Assembly (NCBI RefSeq): GCF_025465255.1
Contig: NZ_JAODNI010000144.1
Location: 1 to 38,370, forward strand
Length of the DNA stretch: 38,370 bases
DNA from: Pseudonocardia sp.
GTDB lineage: Bacteria > Actinomycetota > Actinomycetes > Mycobacteriales > Pseudonocardiaceae
Direction: 5' to 3'
In this document: positions 19,657-28,839 of the stretch, piece after piece
Layout of the letters: each line of letters begins with the position of its first letter
How positions within the stretch are numbered: position 1 is the first letter of the stretch
Translations under genes and position numbers: made by a program
Notes under the pieces: model-generated
What the model saw: only the letters and a program-made list of their open reading frames with translations
The model's database searches: none
What the model was told of the DNA's origin: nothing

Positions 19657-20268
19657 TCAGGCGGTCCTGGTCGCCCGGGGGAGAGCCCGGACGCTCTGCT
19701 CCACCACGTCGAGCACGCCGTCGAGCGCGTCGACGGGCAGGCCCATCGCGAGGTGCGAGACCAGGCCCTCGAGCACGAGGTCCAGGTAGCGGGCGAGCAC
19801 GGGGACCGGGACGTCGTCGCGCAGGGCCCCGGCCGCGGCCTGCCGCTCGAGGCGGCCGACCGTGGCGGTGGCCAGCTCGGCGGAGTGGGCCTGCCAGCCC
19901 TGGCGGAAGTCCGGGTCCGTGCGCAGCCGGCGCGAGACCTCCAGCCGGGTGCCGAGCCAGCTGAGGTCCGCGGTGCCGTCCGAGCCGTCGCCCTCGCGGG
20001 CGGTGGCGAGCAGGTTGCGCATGACCTGCACCAGGCCCTGCTCGGCGACGACGTCGGCCATCCGCCGGGCGTCCTGCTCGGCCAGGGCGAGGAACAGGGC
20101 GTCCTTGTCCCGGAAGTAGTGGAAGATGGCCCCGCGGGACAGCCCTGTGCTCTGCTCCAGCCGCCGGACGGTGGCGCCCTCGTACCCGTACGCGGCGAAG
20201 CACCGGCGCGCACCGTCGAGGATGTGCTGCCGGCGGGCGGCGAGCTGGTCGGTACTGACACGGGGCAC
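19657..20268 (-). CDS. acnR: AcnR-like TetR-family repressor of aconitase
   Basis: A 203-aa TetR regulator closely resembling AcnR of Corynebacterium glutamicum, the repressor of the aconitase gene, as I recall its sequence. Shared segments are ILDGARRCFAAYGYEGATVRRLE, LSRGAIFHYFRDKDALFLALAEQDARRMADVV, RLEVSRRLRTDPDF and LEGLVSHLAMGLPVDALDGVLDVVEQ. Residues 12-58 are the TetR helix-turn-helix. The start is GTG 20268. The AcnR-type operator 12 bases upstream supports autoregulation, and a matching site lies in front of the aconitase gene 12 kb away. In corynebacteria and mycobacteria the gene adjoins acn; here it diverges from the ergothioneine operon. Citrate is the reported effector of the family. 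Confidence 0.9.
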   Translation of the reverse strand: MPRVSTDQLAARRQHILDGARRCFAAYGYEGATVRRLEQSTGLSRGAIFHYFRDKDALFLALAEQDARRMADVVAEQGLVQVMRNLLATAREGDGSDGTADLSWLGTRLEVSRRLRTDPDFRQGWQAHSAELATATVGRLERQAAAGALRDDVPVPVLARYLDLVLEGLVSHLAMGLPVDALDGVLDVVEQSVRALPRATRTA

Positions 20269-20280
20269 GACGCCAGTATT

Positions 20281-20296
20281 CCGTACGCGCGTTCTG
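20281..20296 (-). promoter_or_regulatory. AcnR-type operator between acnR and egtA
   Basis: Read on the - strand this is CAGAACGCGCGTACGG. The AcnR consensus I recall from corynebacteria is CAGNACNNNCGTACTG; the only defined position that differs is the next-to-last. It sits 12 bases before the acnR start codon, within its promoter, and about 69 bases before the egtA start. Autorepression is likely; an effect on egtA is possible. Confidence 0.7.
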
Positions 20297-20351
20297 CTTA
20301 TGCGTCCGAGACGGCGAACGGCAAAAACCTGCGCGCGGCCAGACCCGGGGG

Positions 20352-20357
20352 TAGCGT
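20352..20357 (+). promoter_or_regulatory. -10 element of a leaderless egtA promoter
   Basis: TAGCGT ends seven bases before GTG 20365, with no Shine-Dalgarno between them. The spacing is that of leaderless actinobacterial transcripts. Confidence 0.5.
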
Positions 20358-20364
20358 TTTCGCC

Positions 20365-21867
20365 GTGGCACAGGACCCCGGGCTTGTCGCACCCCACCCG
20401 TTCGGCGCTCGGCAGGCCGGGACGGGTTCCGGCGCCTCTCCGGAACAGGAGCGGATCCCGCTGCCCGACGTCCGGATCACCCGCCGGGCCGAGGCCGAGG
20501 CCTACGTCGCGTCCGTGTGCTTCAAGCACGGGCCACCGCGGCTGCTCGGCGTCGAGCTCGAATGGATCCTCCACCGGCCGGACGATCCGACCGTCCCGGT
20601 GGATCTCGATCACCTGGTTGCCGCTCTCGGCGCCCACGCACCCACCTCGCTCTCCCCGGGCTCCCCGGCCCGACCCCTCCCGTCCGGTTCCACCGTCACC
20701 GTCGAACCCGGTGGCCAGGTGGAGCTCGCCAGTTCCCCGCTCACCGACCTCGGCGCCCTCGCGGCCGCGGTGCAGCAGGACATCCGCCACCTGCACGGCC
20801 TCCTCGCCGCGCAGGGACTCCACCCGCAGCCCCGGGCCGCCGATCCGCACCGGCCGCCCCGCCGGGTCCTCCAGCTCCCGCGCTACACCGCGATGGAGTG
20901 CGCGTTCGACCGGCTCGGCCCGCACGGCCGCAGCGGCATGTGCTCGACGTCGGCGGTGCAGGTCGCGCTCGACGCGGGGGAGACCCACGCGGTCGCCGGC
21001 CGATGGGCCGCCCTGCACGCGCTCGGCCCGGTCCTGGTGGGTGCCTTCGCCAACTCGCCCGTCCTGCACGGACGCCGCACGGGCTGGAAGTCCTCCCGGA
21101 TGGCGAGCTGGTTCTCCCTCGACCCCGCTCGGACCGCGCCGCCGCCCGCGGCCGGCGGGGACCCGGCGCGCGAGTGGGCCGAACGCGTCGTCTCGACGCC
21201 GGTGCTGTGCGTCCGCGGGTCGGACCGGTGGGAGACGCCGGTGGGTGTCAGCTTCGCGGACTGGATCGAGGGGGCCCTGCCGCGGCCGCCGACCGTGGCG
21301 GACCTCGAGTACCACATCTCCACGCTGTTCCCGCCGATCCGGCCGCGCGGCTTCCTGGAGGTCCGCTACGTCGACGGCCAGGCCGGCGACCAGTGGATGC
21401 TCCCGGTGGCGGTGCTCGCCGCGGTGACGTCGTCGCCGGAGGCCGTGGACCGGGTGCGGGAGATCTGTGAGCCCACGCGGGACCTGTGGGTGTGCGCCGC
21501 GCGGGACGGCCTGGAGCATCCGGAGCTGGCCCGCGGCGCCGCGGAGGTGTTCGCCCTCGCCCTCCGCGAGCTCCCCCGCACGGGGGCGTCGGCCGAGCTG
21601 GGGGCCCTGCTGGCGGACGCGACGGACCGGCGAGTGCTGGCCGGACGGTGCCCGGCGGACGAGCTGCTGCCCGGCGAGGGTGCCGGCGCGTTCGACCCGG
21701 CCGCCGTGCCGTTCCCGCCGGGTCTGTTCACCCGCGTCCCGCCCGCGCGTCACCGCGGCCCGGCCGGACCGTGGGACACCCCGGGCACGGACCACGGCGG
21801 CCTCGAACCCGACGGCGCGTGCCCCGACCGGACCGCCTCCGACCAGACGCAGGGAGTCCATCCATGA
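20365..21867 (+). CDS. egtA: EgtA, glutamate-cysteine ligase for ergothioneine
   Basis: A 500-aa glutamate-cysteine ligase (GCS2-like family) that makes gamma-glutamylcysteine, the sulfur donor used by EgtB. Recognisable are [14 protein letters not shown] near residue 55, [67 protein letters not shown] and [22 protein letters not shown]. The last 45 residues are low complexity and not needed for the fold. GTG 20365 lies seven bases after TAGCGT and is taken as a leaderless start. The stop overlaps the egtB start (ATGA). Confidence 0.94.
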   Translation: MAQDPGLVAPHPFGARQAGTGSGASPEQERIPLPDVRITRRAEAEAYVASVCFKHGPPRLLGVELEWILHRPDDPTVPVDLDHLVAALGAHAPTSLSPGSPARPLPSGSTVTVEPGGQVELASSPLTDLGALAAAVQQDIRHLHGLLAAQGLHPQPRAADPHRPPRRVLQLPRYTAMECAFDRLGPHGRSGMCSTSAVQVALDAGETHAVAGRWAALHALGPVLVGAFANSPVLHGRRTGWKSSRMASWFSLDPARTAPPPAAGGDPAREWAERVVSTPVLCVRGSDRWETPVGVSFADWIEGALPRPPTVADLEYHISTLFPPIRPRGFLEVRYVDGQAGDQWMLPVAVLAAVTSSPEAVDRVREICEPTRDLWVCAARDGLEHPELARGAAEVFALALRELPRTGASAELGALLADATDRRVLAGRCPADELLPGEGAGAFDPAAVPFPPGLFTRVPPARHRGPAGPWDTPGTDHGGLEPDGACPDRTASDQTQGVHP

Positions 21868-23267
21868 CCCGGACATCCGACGACCCCGCCCCCGGGCCCG
21901 ACGGTGCCGCCGCCGCGATCGGCCTCGGCCACGCCGACAGCCCCGAGGCCCTGCGCACCCGCGTCGCCGGACTGCTCGAACGGTCCCGGGCCCGCAGCAC
22001 CACGCTCACCGACGCGGTGGACGAGGCGGACCTCCTCGCCCAGCACTCGCCGCTGATGTCCCCGCTGGTCTGGGACCTCGCGCACATCGGCAGCCAGGAG
22101 GAGCTCTGGCTCGTCCGGGACGTCGGCGGGCGGGAGCCGCTGCGCCCCGAGATCGACGGCCTCTACGACGCCTTCCGGCACAGCCGCGCCAGCCGCATCG
22201 GGTTGCCGCTGCTCGGACCGGCAGACACCCGCACCTATGTCGCGGAGGTCCGGGAGAAGGCGCTGGACGCGCTGAGCCGCAGCCCGTTGCGCGGCCGCCG
22301 GCTGGAGCACAAGGCCTTCGCGTTCGGGATGATCGTGCAGCACGAGCAGCAGCACGACGAGACCATGCTGGCCACCCACCAGCTCCGCACCGGCGCACCC
22401 GTCCTGCACGCGGAGGCCCCGCCCGCACCGCTCGCCGCGCACACCGGGCCCCGCGAGGTCCTGGTGCCGGCCGGTGCGTTCACCCAGGGCACCTCGGGCG
22501 AACCGTGGGCGCTGGACAACGAGCGGCCCGCGCACACCGTCGAGCTGCCCGCCTACTGGATCGACGTCCACCCGGTGACGAACGGCGAGTACGCCGAGTT
22601 CGTCGCCGCGGGCGGCTACGAGGACGCGCACTGGTGGAGCGAGGCCGGCTGGGCCCACCGCCGCGAGGAGGGCCTCGTCGCGCCGCGGTTCTGGGCGCGG
22701 GACGGCGGCACGGGGGAGTGGTGGCGGCGCCGGTTCGGCGTCGTCGAGCGCGTCCCGGCGGACGAGCCCGTCGTGCACGTCTGCTTCCACGAGGCCGCGG
22801 CGTACGCGCGCTGGGCGGGGAAGCGGCTGCCCACCGAGGCCGAGTGGGAGAAGGCCGCCCGGTTCGACCCCGCCAGCGGCCGCTCGCGCCGCTACCCGTG
22901 GGGGGACGAGGAGCCAACCCCCCGCCACGCCAACCTGGGCCAGCGGCACCTGCGGCCGGCCGCGGTCGGGGCGTACCCGGAAGGCGCGTCGCCGCTGGGC
23001 GTCGAGCAGCTGATCGGGGACGTGTGGGAGTGGTGCGACTCCGGGTGGCACCCCTACCCGGGCTTCGAGGCGTTCCCGTACGAGGAGTACTCCGAGGTGT
23101 TCTTCGGTGGGGACTACAAGGTCCTGCGCGGCGGGTCGTTCGGCACGGACGAGTCCGCGATCCGGACCACGTTCCGGAACTGGGACCACCCGATCCGCCG
23201 GCAGATCTTCGCCGGGTTCCGGTGTGCGCGGGACGCCGCCCCCGGCGACACCGAGCGGGTGATCTGA
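21864..23267 (+). CDS. egtB: EgtB, hercynine oxygenase (iron-dependent sulfoxide synthase)
   Basis: A 467-aa non-haem iron enzyme that joins hercynine and gamma-glutamylcysteine with O2 to give the sulfoxide intermediate of ergothioneine. The N-terminal DinB-like domain supplies the iron triad His74 ([10 protein letters not shown]), His160 and His164 (HEQQHDE). The C-terminal half is a formylglycine-generating-enzyme-like (C-lectin) domain: [60 protein letters not shown] and VLRGGSFGT. Start fixed by the ATGA overlap with egtA; egtC begins six bases after the stop. Confidence 0.95.
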   Translation: MTRTSDDPAPGPDGAAAAIGLGHADSPEALRTRVAGLLERSRARSTTLTDAVDEADLLAQHSPLMSPLVWDLAHIGSQEELWLVRDVGGREPLRPEIDGLYDAFRHSRASRIGLPLLGPADTRTYVAEVREKALDALSRSPLRGRRLEHKAFAFGMIVQHEQQHDETMLATHQLRTGAPVLHAEAPPAPLAAHTGPREVLVPAGAFTQGTSGEPWALDNERPAHTVELPAYWIDVHPVTNGEYAEFVAAGGYEDAHWWSEAGWAHRREEGLVAPRFWARDGGTGEWWRRRFGVVERVPADEPVVHVCFHEAAAYARWAGKRLPTEAEWEKAARFDPASGRSRRYPWGDEEPTPRHANLGQRHLRPAAVGAYPEGASPLGVEQLIGDVWEWCDSGWHPYPGFEAFPYEEYSEVFFGGDYKVLRGGSFGTDESAIRTTFRNWDHPIRRQIFAGFRCARDAAPGDTERVI

Positions 23268-23273
23268 CCGGAC

Positions 23274-24143
23274 GTGTGCCGCCACCTGGCCCACCTCGGC
23301 CCCTCCCGCACGCTCGCCTCACTGATCCTGGACCCCCCGCACGGCCTGCTGCACCAGGCGTACGCCCCCGCGGACATGCGCGGGGGCGGCACGGTCAACG
23401 CGGACGGCTTCGGCGCGGGCTGGTACCCGGACGCTGCGCGCGACGCCGGAGACCCGCACGGCGCCGGTGCGCGGGACGGCTCGGGACGCGCCGACGCCGC
23501 CCGGTACCGCTCGGCCGCCCCGATCTGGGCGGACCCCTCCTTCGCCCAGCTCGCCGCCGTCACCCGCTCCACCGGCGTGCTCGCCGCCGTGCGCTCCGCG
23601 ACCACCGGCATGCCCGTGACCGAGACCGCGGCGGCGCCGTTCGCCGAGGGCCGCTGGCTGTTCAGCCACAACGGTGTGATCAGCGGCTGGCCCGGCTCGG
23701 TCGCGGGCCTCGCCTCCGCCCTGCCCACCACGGACCTGATGACCCTCGACGCCCCCACGGACGCAGCGCTGCTCTGGGCCCTGGTCCGGCACCGCCTGCG
23801 CCGCGGGGACGACCCGGCCGCCGTGCTCGCCGGGACCTGCGCCGCCGTCGAGGCCGCCGCCCCGGGGTCACGGCTGAACCTGCTGCTCACGGACGGCGCC
23901 ACGATCTGGGCCACGGCCTGGCACCACGCGCTGTCCGTCCGCACGACCACGGACGCCGCCACGGTGGCCTCCGAACCGCCCGATGCGCTCCCCGCCTGGA
24001 TTCAGGTGCCCGACCGGCACCTGGTGGTGGCCCGCCCGGGTCGTCACGAGCTCCGTCCGATCGACCCCGTTCCACCGGTGCCACCGTCGCCACCGAGGCC
24101 GACGGAACGCGTACCGGAGGAGAACCGTCAGGGAGCACGATGA
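23274..24143 (+). CDS. egtC: EgtC, gamma-glutamyl hercynylcysteine sulfoxide hydrolase
   Basis: A 289-aa class II (Ntn) amidohydrolase that removes glutamate from the EgtB product. The nucleophile is Cys2 after removal of the first residue (MCRHLAHLG), which fixes the GTG 23274 start. Other family elements are NADGFGAGWYPD, a Ser/Thr-rich ATTGMPVTETAAAPFAEGRWLFSHNG segment and APTDAALLWALV. The last 40 residues are proline-rich. The stop overlaps the egtD start (ATGA). Confidence 0.94.
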   Translation: MCRHLAHLGPSRTLASLILDPPHGLLHQAYAPADMRGGGTVNADGFGAGWYPDAARDAGDPHGAGARDGSGRADAARYRSAAPIWADPSFAQLAAVTRSTGVLAAVRSATTGMPVTETAAAPFAEGRWLFSHNGVISGWPGSVAGLASALPTTDLMTLDAPTDAALLWALVRHRLRRGDDPAAVLAGTCAAVEAAAPGSRLNLLLTDGATIWATAWHHALSVRTTTDAATVASEPPDALPAWIQVPDRHLVVARPGRHELRPIDPVPPVPPSPPRPTERVPEENRQGAR

Positions 24144-25147
24144 ACCGCACCGCCGCCGACCCCACGAGCACCGTTCCCGAACCCGCCCGGCTGAACGTCC
24201 ACCGCACCGAGGCGGACGCCGACGAGGCCCTGCGCGCGGACGCCCTCCACGGGCTCACCGCCACCCCCAAGGAGCTGCCCCCGAAGTGGTTCTACGACGC
24301 CCGGGGCAGCGAGCTGTTCGAGCTGATCACCGAGCTGCCCGAGTACTACCCGACCCGCACCGAACGGGCCCTGCTGGAGGAGTCCGTCGACGCGATCGCC
24401 AAGGCCTCCGGCGCGGACACGATCGTCGAGCTGGGGTCCGGCTCGTCGGCCAAGACCCGGCTGCTCCTCGACGCGTTCGCCCGCGCGGGGACGCTGCGCC
24501 GCTACGTCCCGCAGGACGTCAGCGAGGCGGCGCTGGAAGGCGCGCTCGAGGCCCTGGGGAGGGAGTACCCGGACGTCGAGCTGCAGGGGGTCGTCGGGGA
24601 CTTCACCCGTGACCTGGACCGGCTGCCCCGCGGCGGCCGTCGCATGATCGCTTTCCTCGGCGGGACGATCGGCAACCTCCTCCCGGCGGACCGCCAGCAG
24701 TTCCTGCGGCTCGTCCGGGACGTGCTCGAGCCGGGGGAGCAGCTGCTCCTCGGCATCGGCCTCGTGATCGACCCGGCGACCGTGGTCGCCGCCTACGACG
24801 ACGCCCAGGGCGTCACCGCGGAGTTCAACCGCAACGTCCTGCACGTGCTGAACCGCGAGCTCGGCGCGGACTTCGACCCCGCCGCCTTCGCCCACGTCGC
24901 GCTCTGGGACGCGGGGAACGAGTGGATCGAGATGCGGCTGCGCGCCGAGCGCGCGATGACGGTCCGGGTCGACGCGCTGGACCTGACCGTCGAGTTCGCC
25001 GAGGGGGAGGAGATGCGCACCGAGATCTCGGCGAAGTTCCGCCCGGCCGGGGTACGGGAGATGCTCGGCGAGGTCGGGTTCGCGGTGTCGGAGTTCTGGT
25101 CGGACCCCGAGGAGCGCTTCGGGCTGAGCCTGGCCACCGCCCTCTGA
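24140..25147 (+). CDS. egtD: EgtD, histidine N-alpha-methyltransferase
   Basis: A 335-aa SAM-dependent enzyme that trimethylates histidine to hercynine, the first committed step of ergothioneine synthesis. It shows the family core LPPKWFYDARGSELFELITELPEYYPTRTE, the SAM loop VELGSGSSAKTRLLLDAF, IAFLGGTIGNLLP with the histidine-binding Asn, and AEFNRNVLHVLNRELGADFD. The start overlaps the egtC stop and has GGGAG upstream. Last gene of the operon; no EgtE-type PLP lyase follows, so the final C-S lyase step must be encoded elsewhere or by another enzyme. Confidence 0.96.
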   Translation: MNRTAADPTSTVPEPARLNVHRTEADADEALRADALHGLTATPKELPPKWFYDARGSELFELITELPEYYPTRTERALLEESVDAIAKASGADTIVELGSGSSAKTRLLLDAFARAGTLRRYVPQDVSEAALEGALEALGREYPDVELQGVVGDFTRDLDRLPRGGRRMIAFLGGTIGNLLPADRQQFLRLVRDVLEPGEQLLLGIGLVIDPATVVAAYDDAQGVTAEFNRNVLHVLNRELGADFDPAAFAHVALWDAGNEWIEMRLRAERAMTVRVDALDLTVEFAEGEEMRTEISAKFRPAGVREMLGEVGFAVSEFWSDPEERFGLSLATAL

Positions 25148-25164
25148 CCGGGCCGGGAGGGCGG

Positions 25165-25191
25165 TCCGGCGGCGGGTCCCGTGCCGCCGGA
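25165..25191 (+). terminator. Hairpin after egtD
   Basis: A 9-bp perfect stem (25165-25173 with 25183-25191) and 9-base loop start 17 bases after the egtD stop. It partly overlaps the place where the -35 of the cupin promoter would fall. Confidence 0.55.
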
Positions 25192-25196
25192 ACGCC

Positions 25197-25202
25197 TAAC
25201 CT
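25197..25202 (+). promoter_or_regulatory. -10 element of a leaderless cupin promoter
   Basis: TAACCT ends seven bases before ATG 25210. There is a CTCCTC but no Shine-Dalgarno, so the transcript probably begins at or near the ATG. Confidence 0.5.
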
Positions 25203-25209
25203 CCTCGCC

Positions 25210-25674
25210 ATGCCTTCCCACGAGAACTCCGACTGGCGTACCGGCGGCGTGCGCGTCGTCCCCGGCGACTCCCTCGACACCAACACCGCCCAGACCCCCG
25301 GCATGAACCGGGCCGCGGCGATCAGCCACGAGCGGGTCGGGTCCGAGAAGCTCTGGGCGGGCACGGTCACCATCCACGCCGGGGCGAGGACCGGTGCGCA
25401 CCACCACGGCGAGCTGGAGAGCGTGATCTACGTCGTCCGCGGGCTGGCCCGGATGAGGTGGGGGGACGACCTGGAGTACACGGCCGAGGCCGGCCCCGGC
25501 GGGTTCATCTTCGTCCCGCCCTACGTGCCCCACCAGGAGATCAACGCCTCCGACGACGAGCCGCTGGAGTGCGTCCTGACCCGCAGCGGGCAGGAGCCGA
25601 TCGTCGTCAACCTGGAGATCGAGGGCGTCACGGACCCCGAGACGATCGCCTGGGTCGACCCGCTGCACGCGTAG
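25210..25674 (+). CDS. Cupin-domain protein
   Basis: A 154-aa single-domain cupin. Motif 1 is TGAHHHGELESVIYVVRG (His-His-His and Glu as metal ligands) and motif 2 is PGGFIFVPPYVPHQEIN with the fourth His ligand. Proteins of this size include metal-dependent dioxygenases, isomerases and binding proteins, so the reaction is not predictable. It follows egtD by 62 bases with its own apparent leaderless promoter, so it is probably expressed separately. Stand-alone actinobacterial relatives share the opening RVVPGDSLDTNTAQTPGMNRA, as I recall. Confidence 0.85.
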   Translation: MPSHENSDWRTGGVRVVPGDSLDTNTAQTPGMNRAAAISHERVGSEKLWAGTVTIHAGARTGAHHHGELESVIYVVRGLARMRWGDDLEYTAEAGPGGFIFVPPYVPHQEINASDDEPLECVLTRSGQEPIVVNLEIEGVTDPETIAWVDPLHA

Positions 25675-25774
25675 CCGCACGGGTCCACGACGCGCCCGAG
25701 CGCCACGCTCTGCACCCTCGGCATGATCCGGTTACTTTGCCGGTCCACCGCGTACACGGCGGAGGGGGACCGCA

Positions 25775-27127
25775 GTGGTGCAGCACTCCGGGGTTCTGTC
25801 CCGCCGGGATGTGCTGCGTCTGGGTTCCGCCGCGGCGGCCGCGGGCCTGCTCTCGGCCTGCGCCCTGGACACCACCGGCGCGCCGGGCTCCCAGGACTCG
25901 GACGGCCTCGTCTTCTACTCCACACAGCTCGCCACCACGGAGGAGGCCGAGTCGCTGCGCCGGCAGATCCTCGCCGGGTTCGGCACTCCGGTGGACTACG
26001 TGACGGACAGCTCCAGCACCAAGATGTTCGACCGGCTCCGCGCGGACGCGAAGGCGGGGACGTCGAGCGTGCAGGTCGTCGGGGCGTTGCAGGGCGAGAT
26101 CGCGACCCTGTGGGCCGAGGGCCTGCTCCGGGACATGACGGACGTCGTCGAGGAGCTGGCGACCGGCGCCGGGGGCAGGCGCTTCACCCGGCAGTACCTG
26201 GACCTCGCCCGGATGGACGGGCGCTACGCCTTCGTCCCCTGGATCCAGGCGAGCTACCTGATGGCGGCCCGGACCGACGCCCTGCAGTACCTGCCGCCCG
26301 GCGCCGACGTGCAGCGGCTCACCTACGACCAGCTCCTCGGCTGGACCCGGACGCTGCAGCAGGCCACCGGGAGCCCCGAGCTGGGCCTGCCGGCCGGCCC
26401 GGACGGGCTGCTCAAGCGCTTCCTGCAGGGCTACGCCTACCCGAGCTTCACGGGCGGCGTGAACAGCACCTTCCGCTCCCCGGACGCCGCCGCGATGTGG
26501 CAGTGGCTGCGCGCCGCCTGGGCCACCGCGAACCCGCAGTCCGTCACCTACGGCAACATGGCGGAACCGCTGCTCTCCGGGGAGGTGTGGGTGGCATGGG
26601 ACCACGCCGTCCGGCTCGTCGACGCGCTCCAGGCCCGGCCGGACGACATCGTCTCGTTCCCCGCGCCGGTCGGCCCGAGAGGCCGGGGCTACCTGCCGGT
26701 GCTCGGCGGGCTCTCGGTGCCGAGGTCGGTCGCGGACCCGACCGCGTCGATCGAGCTCATCCGCCACCTCACGGATCCCGCCCGTGCCTCGACGACGTTG
26801 CGCACCGTCGCCTGGTTCCCGCCCCAGGATCTCGCCGGGCTGCTGGGCGGCCTGCCGCCGGGAATCGAGGCCGAGGCGGCCACCCTCCAGGCAATGATCA
26901 CGGCGCCGGACGCGCTGGCGTCGTCGCTCGCGGTCGGGCTCGGCAACCAGAGCGGCGCCTACGACAAGGTCTTCACGGACACCTTCCGGCAGATCGTGCT
27001 CGGCGACGGGGACATCCCGTCGACCCTCGCCACGCAGGGCGCCGCGCTGCAGGGCGTGCTGGACCAGGCCGGGGCCAGGTGCTGGCGACCCGACCCCGTC
27101 GGCGAGGGGGTGTGCCGCGTTGGCTGA
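25775..27127 (+). CDS. ABC importer substrate-binding lipoprotein
   Basis: A 450-aa extracellular solute-binding protein (family 1, carbohydrate type). The N-terminus has a twin-arginine-like SRRDVL and a lipobox LLSAC with Cys29 as the lipid-modified residue, so it would be exported and anchored outside the membrane. Body features include RQYLDLARMDGRYAFVPWIQASYLMA and EPLLSGEVWVAWDH, usual for the family. GTG 25775 has GGAGG upstream. First gene of a four-gene importer operon; it overlaps the first permease by eight bases. The substrate is unknown; the downstream glycosidase hints at a glycoside. Confidence 0.9.
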   Translation: MVQHSGVLSRRDVLRLGSAAAAAGLLSACALDTTGAPGSQDSDGLVFYSTQLATTEEAESLRRQILAGFGTPVDYVTDSSSTKMFDRLRADAKAGTSSVQVVGALQGEIATLWAEGLLRDMTDVVEELATGAGGRRFTRQYLDLARMDGRYAFVPWIQASYLMAARTDALQYLPPGADVQRLTYDQLLGWTRTLQQATGSPELGLPAGPDGLLKRFLQGYAYPSFTGGVNSTFRSPDAAAMWQWLRAAWATANPQSVTYGNMAEPLLSGEVWVAWDHAVRLVDALQARPDDIVSFPAPVGPRGRGYLPVLGGLSVPRSVADPTASIELIRHLTDPARASTTLRTVAWFPPQDLAGLLGGLPPGIEAEAATLQAMITAPDALASSLAVGLGNQSGAYDKVFTDTFRQIVLGDGDIPSTLATQGAALQGVLDQAGARCWRPDPVGEGVCRVG

Positions 27128-28031
27128 GCAGACCCTCTCCCGGTCGGCGACCACGACCGGCGAGACCCCGGCCGCGGTGCCCCGGCTCCGGCGCTGGGTC
27201 CCGTACCTGCTGCTCGCACCCTCGATCGTCTACCTGGCGGTCTTCTTCGCCTCCCCGATGCTGCAGGCGTTCGGCCTCGCGTTCACCGGCACCACCGGCC
27301 GGTTCGGCCTCGAGTCGATCCGCGCGATGCTCGGCGACGACCGGTTCTGGCCGTCGGTCCTGACGACGCTGCTGCTCCTCGTCGTGCTGCTGCCGGTGCA
27401 GTTCGCGCTGGCCCTGGGCATGGGCCTGGTGGTGAACGCCAGGCTCCGCGGCTCCGGGTTCTGGCTCTACGTCTTCCTGCTCCCGCTGGGGGTCAGCGAG
27501 CTCGGCGCCGGCATCGCCTGGTACTCGATCTTCGTGGAGCAGGGCTGGCTGAACACCGTGCTGCAGGGGCTCGGGATCATCGACACCCCGGTGATCTGGC
27601 TGGACTACCGGGACCCGGTCCGCGTCGTGGCCACCATCGTGCTCGCCGAGGCCTGGCGCTCGACGTCGTTGATCCTGATCATCCTGGTCAGCGGGATGCG
27701 GGCGATCCCGCGGGACTACCTGGAGGCCGCCGAGGTCTTCCACGCCGGGCCGTGGCAGAAGCTGCGGCACGTCCTGCTCCCGCTGCTGCGCCCGACGATC
27801 CGGACCGCGCTGATCGTCCGGACCGTGCTCGCGTTCGAGGTGTTCGCCACGGTCGTCGCGCTCGGGGGCACCGGCACGGACGTCCTCGCCACCCAGGCCA
27901 ACCGGGCCTACACCGAGTTCCAGGACGCCCACCTGGCCTCGGCGTACGGGCTGGTGATCCTGGTCGTCTCGCTGGCGGCGGTCGCGGTGATCCTGGTGTC
28001 CCTGCCCATCCGCCGCGAGCGGGGCGAGTGA
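27120..28031 (+). CDS. ABC sugar-type importer permease 1
   Basis: A 303-aa inner-membrane permease of the CUT1 (MalF-like) group with about six helices, starting at RWVPYLLLAPSIVYLAVFFASPMLQAF. The EAA loop that contacts the ATPase is EAAEVFHAGPWQKLRHVLLPLLRP. The start is TTG 27120, inside the end of the binding-protein gene, with a GAGGGGG ribosome site. The stop overlaps the next permease start (TGATG). Confidence 0.92.
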   Translation: MAEQTLSRSATTTGETPAAVPRLRRWVPYLLLAPSIVYLAVFFASPMLQAFGLAFTGTTGRFGLESIRAMLGDDRFWPSVLTTLLLLVVLLPVQFALALGMGLVVNARLRGSGFWLYVFLLPLGVSELGAGIAWYSIFVEQGWLNTVLQGLGIIDTPVIWLDYRDPVRVVATIVLAEAWRSTSLILIILVSGMRAIPRDYLEAAEVFHAGPWQKLRHVLLPLLRPTIRTALIVRTVLAFEVFATVVALGGTGTDVLATQANRAYTEFQDAHLASAYGLVILVVSLAAVAVILVSLPIRRERGE

Positions 28032-28828
28032 TGCGCAGGGTCCTCGGCTACGCCGCCGCCGCGCTGCTGGCGGGCTGGATCCTGGTGCCGATCTGGTTCG
28101 TGGTCGTCGGCGCCTTCAGCAGCGTCGCCCGGATCTACGACTACCCGCGCCCACCCGTGCCGGACTGGTCGCTGGAGACGATGACGTTCTTCGTCACCTC
28201 CGCCGGGGTACCGCAGGCCCTGCTCTCCAGCGTGCTCGTCGCGGTGATCACCGGGGTGCTGACGATGCTGCTGGCGGCGCCCGCCGGGTACGCGGTCGCG
28301 CGCCACGTCTTCCGCGGGGCGGACGCCTACCGGCTCACGATTCTTTCGACGCGGGCGTTCCCGGTCGTCGTGCTCTCGATCCCGCTGGCCGTGTTCTTCC
28401 TGCAGTGGGGCGTCTACGACTCGGTGTGGGGCGTCGCGTTCATGCACACCGCGCTGGCGCTGCCGTTCGTCGTGCTGATGGTGAGCACGGTGTTCGCCGG
28501 GGTGCCGGTGGATCTGGAGGAGGCCGCGCAGGTGTTCGGCTGCAGCCGGTTCACCGCGTTCCGCCGCGTCGTGGTGCCGATCGCGGCCCCGGGCATCGCC
28601 GGCGCGGCCACGTTCGCGGTGCTGCTGAGCTACAACGAGGTCTTCGCCGCCTCGATCCTCACCCTGCAGGAGCCGACGCTGCCGGTGTTCGTGCTCAGCG
28701 GGCTCACCCAGGCCCCGCTGCCGTTCCGCTACGCGGGTGCGCTGTTCCTGCTGGCCCCGGCGTTCCTGTTCATCCTGCTGATCCGCAAGCAGATCCTCGG
28801 CGTCGGCGGACGCCCGACCCTGCGCTGA
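28031..28828 (+). CDS. ABC sugar-type importer permease 2
   Basis: A 265-aa MalG-like permease with about six helices. The EAA loop is EEAAQVFGCSRFTAFRRVVVPIAAPG, near the usual distance from the C-terminus. It starts in a TGATG overlap with permease 1 and would form the heterodimeric channel with it. Confidence 0.92.
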   Translation: MRRVLGYAAAALLAGWILVPIWFVVVGAFSSVARIYDYPRPPVPDWSLETMTFFVTSAGVPQALLSSVLVAVITGVLTMLLAAPAGYAVARHVFRGADAYRLTILSTRAFPVVVLSIPLAVFFLQWGVYDSVWGVAFMHTALALPFVVLMVSTVFAGVPVDLEEAAQVFGCSRFTAFRRVVVPIAAPGIAGAATFAVLLSYNEVFAASILTLQEPTLPVFVLSGLTQAPLPFRYAGALFLLAPAFLFILLIRKQILGVGGRPTLR

Positions 28829-28839
28829 GAGGGGACGAG

